Below, piece by piece: positions 8,901-12,214 of a stretch of 12,214 nucleotides of DNA. The DNA is from Bacteroidota bacterium (lineage in GTDB: Bacteria > Bacteroidota > Bacteroidia > Bacteroidales > CG2-30-32-10). Location: assembly GCA_013334735.1 (NCBI GenBank), contig JAAXXA010000035.1, forward strand, positions 1 to 12,214. Direction: 5' to 3'. A program made the translations under genes and the position numbers. The notes under the pieces are model-generated. The model worked only from the letters and a program-made list of their open reading frames with translations. It had not been told where the DNA came from and made no database searches. Position 1 is the first letter of the stretch; every line of letters starts with the position of its first letter.

Positions 8901-9211
8901 CCGTCGCTACTTTCAGCAGCCTCGTCTTCAATATGTAAATATTTACTATAAGGGGCGAAAGAAATGTTACCGCTTTCAGTTTGATCTTCACCGGGAGTGT
9001 TTGGATAAAGAGGTGTTCCCGTGTAAGAGTTATTGATTTTCCATTTATTTATACCAGTATTGGTTCCCGGTATTTCGGTTCCAGTTGTGTTCATATAAAT
9101 GCCTGAAGTAGAGCCTTCAAAATCTTCGGAATAAATAAGAATTGAAGTTTGCGCTTTTCCAAAACCAAGAAAAGCAAAATAAAAAGTTACTATTAATATA
9201 ATTTTTTTCAT
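5990..9211 (-). CDS. Secreted T9SS protein with jelly-roll-like N-terminus, Ig-like and PKD domains and type B sorting domain
   Basis: This 1073-aa protein begins with a clear Sec signal peptide, probably cut between A20 and Q21. Residues of about 22-217 resemble the MAM/lectin-like jelly-roll module common in Bacteroidota surface proteins: an EDFEG opening, then VYYSADNGPW, then GIDDVYLKG at the end. Two related Ig-like modules follow, marked by ELSDATGNF and ELSDSTGTF. A less clear region runs from about 455 to 660. Four PKD-type domains come next (about 662-743, 743-825, 825-905, 905-988; for example WNFGGG, WYFGEDN, WNFNGAN). The C-terminal sorting domain starts near 990 (APNVITPG, IFNRWGKKVYES) and ends VNVLR; its usual GWDG is NDWDAE here, a known style of variant. 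It is the second gene of a minus-strand pair, 37 bp after the 9249-11912 gene, with no promoter seen between. Surface location by T9SS is well supported; ligand or function is unknown. Confidence 0.9.
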   Translation of the reverse strand: MKKIILIVTFYFAFLGFGKAQTSILIYSEDFEGSTSGIYMNTTGTEIPGTNTGINKWKINNSYTGTPLYPNTPGEDQTESGNISFAPYSKYLHIEDEAAESSDGISNCNYNPTVASDRFVQFGPGFCTLGITDVIFTFFYICEGSPGAYAEVYYSADNGPWTSIGTYSNQMMWKNVTFHDAAFDNIVNLKFGIRWVNNSGSLPGKMSFGIDDVYLKGNFDNSSVGFNVILDTVAPTPVCQNYAVNVFFHMPVPICGSGFYEVELSDATGNFSNPISLGINQISNLQSNSVLSTTIPSNTPPGTCYKIRIKYSYSFYGLNFYTNASACFEVLNCPNTVETQMPVICNDDTVCIGSVILVPFFSTGVFLPGNNYYAELSDSTGTFSSNLNVFGSSPDNATYDPDIVPGPGTVGGLVNEDNQPIPDGCNYYLRVSSTSPATIGQVVYGPFCLKHCDIETNKKQSIQACISSTQGFDTTITIDMNHFDSTTTAAVYDASNHFLLEILDPAYFMTVNIGVLGDVTATSDTTMQIHIPPVQDLASLGLAPGMYYARIVATSSSHSYDLLGTLIFLTIGAPADNLTIWQSPPDSVLCTNTAVYFYPIPYNAGMPMFSTYEWYLNGNLFSTDAAIGILFYGAGTYNLTVQETNFGCQGPVTPNSTSLTVKGTPSANISGPSQACLGDTLHYQVPFQNSVYYEWTSEFGTVVDTSNNILNIRFDEEGIYTLKILCLNECGPANGSKNVVITQHPEASFSLLPDTLCSGEKATLAYTGTSTPVSYAWNFGGGTGAPGGNNPNQQAAWDSTGQHKVILTVTKYGCASKDSNYVYILETPRPYFSIPNQCFGNFTQFTDSSQGNVNSWLWYFGEDNESSDLVNPTHLYHNDGSYDVQLIVTALNGCFDTLKQNIIINKVPSSTFSFKSPFCHDATSPIAYTGSGTSNANFLWNFNGANIISGSGIGPYEISWSDIGIYNVELTVTENGCNSKTIEPITMEACEIVAPNVITPGNKDSKNDFFFMKGLESYPNSKLQIFNRWGKKVYESEDYKNDWDAENNSDGVYYWVLTLKTGTSMKGIVNVLR

Positions 9212-9248
9212 AATTTAAAAAATAAAGAATTTCTATAGTTTTTAATAA

Positions 9249-11912
9249 TTATCTAATCAAAGTTACTCGCCCATAAGTTATATTTTCCGCTTCGTCATCG
9301 AAATGATATTTTAAACACCAAATATACATTAAAGGTTCAACATATTTCCCATTAAATTTTCCATCCCAACCCTGATTTGGTTTTTCAGAGACAAAAATTT
9401 GCTGTCCCCATCTGTTGAAAATATAAAGGGTAAATATAAAATTTACAGGGCCCAATGGTTCAAAAACTTCATTTAATCCATCAGCATCGGGTGTAAATGA
9501 ATTAGGTATATAAAATGCCTCTTCCTGTATAATTCTAACATTAGTTGAAGTTGAATCAATACAACCGTCAGCACTTGTTGTAACAAGCCATACAGTATAT
9601 TCACCTTTACCAGTATAAGTATGAGTTGGTGATTGTAAAGAAGAATAATTATTTTGTCCTGTAGATGGCTCTCCAAAATTCCATGACCATGCAACAGTAT
9701 TTAATGATTTATCAAAAAAGGAAACCACGGGATCCTCAATGAAAGTTGTTTGAGGAACAGCAATAAAACTAGGAACGGGAGAAATAAGAACAACAATAGG
9801 AACAGAATTTGGCGCAGATGTACATCCATTTTCCATTACATTAAGAGTTATGTTATAGGTTCCTGCTGTTGACCAGATAACCGCGCTTGGACCTTGCCCT
9901 GTACCGGAAATAACATTACCTCCATCAAAATTCCAGTTATATGTTGAAGAAGGAGAAGCATTTCCTGTGTATGTTACCACAGTACTATTTGTAGAGCAAA
10001 TTGGCGAAATGAGTTCAAATGCAGATGTAGGAACAGGTGTAATAGTAATTTTCTTATACGCAGAATCAACTGAACAGTTTGGCTCTGAAACATAAACCTT
10101 CACAGTATCAGTCCCCTCGGAACTCCAATTAACCTGATATGGACCTTGTCCGCTTCCTGAAATCACATTTCCATTACCAAAATCCCACAAATATGTAGCG
10201 GTTGAACTAAAAGAACTGGTATCGGTAATTGTAGAATTATTCCCAACACAAACGGGAGATGTAGCAGCAATCCCAGGTGACACATTGCAACATTTAATAT
10301 TGATTTTCAATACAATTGAATCAATTCCGCATAAAGTGCTTTTCTCATAATAATAAGTAACATAATAACTTCCTGCATCATTATAATTATGTGAAACTGT
10401 TTGACCATGAGCTAATGAAGAACCATCCCCAAAGCTCCATGAATGTTCTGTAATTAAAGGGTTTGAAAACGCAGAAAAAGTAAGTTGATTACCTTTACAA
10501 ATAGTATCAGTAAAGAAATAATATTTGAATGTGTCCGTTGGTGTCATTACATTAAAACCAATTTCAGGATCAAAAAAAGTAGCGCCGGCAATATAACCAT
10601 AAGATTCATAATTACCATACCCATAAACATTTGCCGTATATCCGCTGTCGGATTCCAATGAATGATTTCCCTGAGTTAAATCTATCCGCGCATAAGAATA
10701 TGAATTATTGTACGGAACTGTTGTAAATGCAGTTGGAGGTATTGCCACTCCATCAAGCGTTAACATATTAGTGTATGCTGTTCTCGTAACAACATTAAGA
10801 TAATAGGCTGTAATAATTGTAGATGAAAAAGAATTAAAAACAATTTTACCAATAGACTGATCGAGAGGTTGCAATAAAATCATAAAAGGATCAGCATCAA
10901 GAACACCATCAGCCTGCGAACCTTTACTGAACTGCGCCACTGAAATAGGCTTATTGGACTCAACAAAAGTAGCTGTTGAGGAACTATAATCATAAATATC
11001 ACCTGCATTAAGACCAATAGGCGCACTTCCATCCCAAGTAACCATTGTGCCGTTTTCAGCGGCAATAATTCTAAAAAGATCAGTTGCCCTGGTTTTTAAA
11101 GGAATTGTAATATACTTTTGTCCCCAAATTTTGATAGGCATCATTTGTTCGCATAAATGATCACACGCTTGAATTCCCAGTGGAACATAAGCACATTTAT
11201 TACCTGCAAATACAGCAAATTTATTACAGTTTGAGGTTACAGTTGTGTCGAGTTCAATTAAAGTGCCGGATAAATCTTTATTAGGTGGCATAGAGTTACC
11301 CTGTACCTGATAAACTTGCCCCTGATTTAAAGTAATAAAAAAAGGAATATTTGCGGTATGTCCTATTGTTCCACCCGGTCCAACTGTTAAACTTGTTGGT
11401 GTTATTTTCAATACTGTATTATCGTAAGCAGCTACAATAAGCAATTCAGACAATTGGAATTCCTGATCTGCAGAATAACACATAGCACGATATCTTGTTC
11501 CCAAGGAAGTAGTAGGTATAATTATGGCAGCATCAGCGGTCTGTTGTTCATAATTTAATTGATAAACAGTAACAGGAATATCAGATGTAACATGTACACC
11601 TTTATTTTCAATTATTTCACTTTCCACACACATTACAGTTGCAGTAGGTAAAATAATTTCTGTTGTGGAATTAGGAGATACAGTATAATTTTGCGTCCAC
11701 CCTGCCAATGGAATAGAAATGGTTCCTGATGCAGCTTGATTATCTGTAGTTATAAATACTTTCATTTTATCTGTAACATTATCAGGATAATTCTGCATGA
11801 AACCAAACCAAAAATCTGTTCCTTTCGTAGTAAAGAAACTTTGCCCATTTACTCTTAATACAGAGAACAGTAAAAAAACTAAAAAGAGGATATTTATCGA
11901 TTTTTTTTTCAA
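9249..11912 (-). CDS. Secreted IgGFc-binding-like protein with PKD domains and T9SS type B sorting domain
   Basis: This 887-aa protein has a signal peptide (MKKKS start, hydrophobic core, likely cut between G23 and Q24). Residues of about 25-460 resemble the IgGFc-binding N-terminal domain found in Bacteroidota and in the animal FCGBP protein: KGTDFWFGFMQNY at the start, then repeated beta-sandwich segments with PISVAQFSKG and NSYSYARIDL-type stretches. Binding of antibody should not be assumed from the name. Four PKD-type domains follow (about 463-541, 545-625, 626-707, 712-795; SWSFGDGSS near 495). The sorting domain begins near 798 (IPNSFTPDADGLNE, IFNRWGQQIF, GWDG) and ends VTLIR. The start codon is TTG (11912-11910): the reading frame upstream meets a TAA within six codons and has no ATG, and TTG gives an ideal signal peptide. 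It is the first gene of the minus-strand pair, behind two candidate promoters. A surface adhesin role is inferred. Confidence 0.88.
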   Translation of the reverse strand: MKKKSINILFLVFLLFSVLRVNGQSFFTTKGTDFWFGFMQNYPDNVTDKMKVFITTDNQAASGTISIPLAGWTQNYTVSPNSTTEIILPTATVMCVESEIIENKGVHVTSDIPVTVYQLNYEQQTADAAIIIPTTSLGTRYRAMCYSADQEFQLSELLIVAAYDNTVLKITPTSLTVGPGGTIGHTANIPFFITLNQGQVYQVQGNSMPPNKDLSGTLIELDTTVTSNCNKFAVFAGNKCAYVPLGIQACDHLCEQMMPIKIWGQKYITIPLKTRATDLFRIIAAENGTMVTWDGSAPIGLNAGDIYDYSSSTATFVESNKPISVAQFSKGSQADGVLDADPFMILLQPLDQSIGKIVFNSFSSTIITAYYLNVVTRTAYTNMLTLDGVAIPPTAFTTVPYNNSYSYARIDLTQGNHSLESDSGYTANVYGYGNYESYGYIAGATFFDPEIGFNVMTPTDTFKYYFFTDTICKGNQLTFSAFSNPLITEHSWSFGDGSSLAHGQTVSHNYNDAGSYYVTYYYEKSTLCGIDSIVLKINIKCCNVSPGIAATSPVCVGNNSTITDTSSFSSTATYLWDFGNGNVISGSGQGPYQVNWSSEGTDTVKVYVSEPNCSVDSAYKKITITPVPTSAFELISPICSTNSTVVTYTGNASPSSTYNWNFDGGNVISGTGQGPSAVIWSTAGTYNITLNVMENGCTSAPNSVPIVVLISPVPSFIAVPQTTFIEDPVVSFFDKSLNTVAWSWNFGEPSTGQNNYSSLQSPTHTYTGKGEYTVWLVTTSADGCIDSTSTNVRIIQEEAFYIPNSFTPDADGLNEVFEPLGPVNFIFTLYIFNRWGQQIFVSEKPNQGWDGKFNGKYVEPLMYIWCLKYHFDDEAENITYGRVTLIR

Positions 11913-11991
11913 AAGAGAAATGTATAATTAGGTAAATTCAAACTTAAATAAACGATAAAAGTATATAAAAAATAATTATTCTAAATTAATG

Positions 11992-12023
11992 CAAATATAT
12001 TAAATCTTATTTTAATTGCAAAA
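11992..12023 (-). promoter_or_regulatory. Bacteroidota primary-sigma promoter of the minus-strand T9SS pair
   Basis: On the minus strand TTTTG (12023-12019) is followed by 19 nt and then TATATTTG (11999-11992), which matches the -33/-7 TTG-N19-TAnnTTTG pattern. Transcription would start near 11985, giving a leader of about 70 nt before the TTG start at 11912. It lies just downstream of the ECF-like element, so the pair may have tandem promoters. Confidence 0.6.
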
Positions 12024-12032
12024 TAATTTGTT

Positions 12033-12061
12033 AAGACGAGATCATCTAAACTACAGTTGCC
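12033..12061 (-). promoter_or_regulatory. Putative ECF-sigma-type promoter of the minus-strand T9SS pair
   Basis: On the minus strand GGCAAC (12061-12056) is followed by 17 nt and CGTCTT (12038-12033). The extended 9-mer GGCAACTGT and the CGTCTT are identical to the element at 133-160 upstream of the other T9SS-cargo gene, with the spacing longer by one base. The transcript would start near 12027, with a leader of about 115 nt. The pairing of -35-like GCAAC and -10-like CGTCT at 16-17 nt is the ECF layout. Which sigma factor reads it is unknown. Confidence 0.5.
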
Positions 12062-12087
12062 TGCTAAATAATATATTGTTAGTTCTC

Positions 12088-12214
12088 TTACAAATTCTTC
12101 ATAAATGGGTGGCAATACTGTAAACACATAAAGATTGTTTGACTATAATATTTTGTGCTTTTATCAAATTTGTCTATTTCCGAAAAATTGTTCAAAATGA
12201 CTTCCATGCTAATT
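12088..12214 (-). CDS. Possible 3' end of an unidentified minus-strand gene
   Basis: The minus-strand frame is open from the window edge to TAA at 12090-12088, giving about 41 residues (ISMEVILNNFSEIDKF and onward, ending HPFMKNL). I recognise no family. If real, it would be the C-terminus of a gene entering from the right, stopping 26 bp before the ECF-like promoter, which would mirror the arrangement at the left edge. A second minus-strand frame (about 12139-11981) reads TVLPPIYEEFVREL and looks protein-like too, but it has no good start and runs through both promoter elements. The remaining bases of the 302-bp gap (11913-12087) hold only the promoters and the leader. Evidence is weak. Confidence 0.25.
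   Translation of the reverse strand, partial: ISMEVILNNFSEIDKFDKSTKYYSQTIFMCLQYCHPFMKNL

Noticed and set aside
1..12214. CRISPR array, tRNA/rRNA, insertion sequence or phage attachment site
   Set aside because: No regularly spaced short repeats, cloverleaf, transposase-like frame or paired terminal repeats were seen on either strand.

Overview
The window looks like chromosomal DNA from a member of the Bacteroidota. Three observations support this. Three very large secreted proteins end in the gliding-motility-associated C-terminal domain, which is the type B sorting signal of the type IX secretion system (T9SS). Two promoters match the phylum-specific primary sigma pattern TTG-N19-TAnnTTTG. 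The DNA is very AT-rich and has no obvious Shine-Dalgarno sequences. The genus cannot be named from the sequence alone.

Layout. Positions 1-132 hold the 3' end of a thioredoxin-like (TlpA/AhpC-TSA type) gene. A plus-strand T9SS cargo gene follows (246-3797, 1183 aa), with an unrecognised N-terminal region, three SprB repeats, Ig-like and PKD domains and a sorting domain. Next comes pckA (3876-5519), an ATP-dependent phosphoenolpyruvate carboxykinase with every expected catalytic motif plus an odd cysteine-rich N-terminus, closed by a rho-independent terminator. A small cold-shock-domain gene (5709-5903) has its own promoter, whose spacer is covered by a perfect inverted repeat. A hairpin flanked by A and T tracts at 5912-5945 can terminate transcription from both sides. 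The right half is a minus-strand pair, 37 bp apart and probably an operon: an 887-aa IgGFc-binding-like/PKD protein (9249-11912), then a 1073-aa jelly-roll/Ig-like/PKD protein (5990-9211). Both are T9SS cargo. The last 302 bases hold the promoters of this pair and possibly the 3' end of one more minus-strand gene.

How the genes fit together. The three large proteins should cross the inner membrane by Sec, cross the outer membrane by T9SS, and be anchored or released at the surface as adhesin-like or matrix-like proteins. pckA (gluconeogenesis/anaplerosis) and the cold-shock gene are housekeeping genes between them. The most interesting signal is regulatory. The same 9-mer, GGCAACTGT, followed by CGTCTT at ECF-sigma-like spacing (GCAAC-N16/17-CGTCT), lies upstream of both independently transcribed T9SS-cargo units, on opposite strands and almost 12 kb apart. 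It is absent from the upstream gaps of pckA and the cold-shock gene. This suggests that one alternative (ECF) sigma factor co-regulates the secreted proteins. No mobile element, CRISPR array, tRNA or rRNA was seen.
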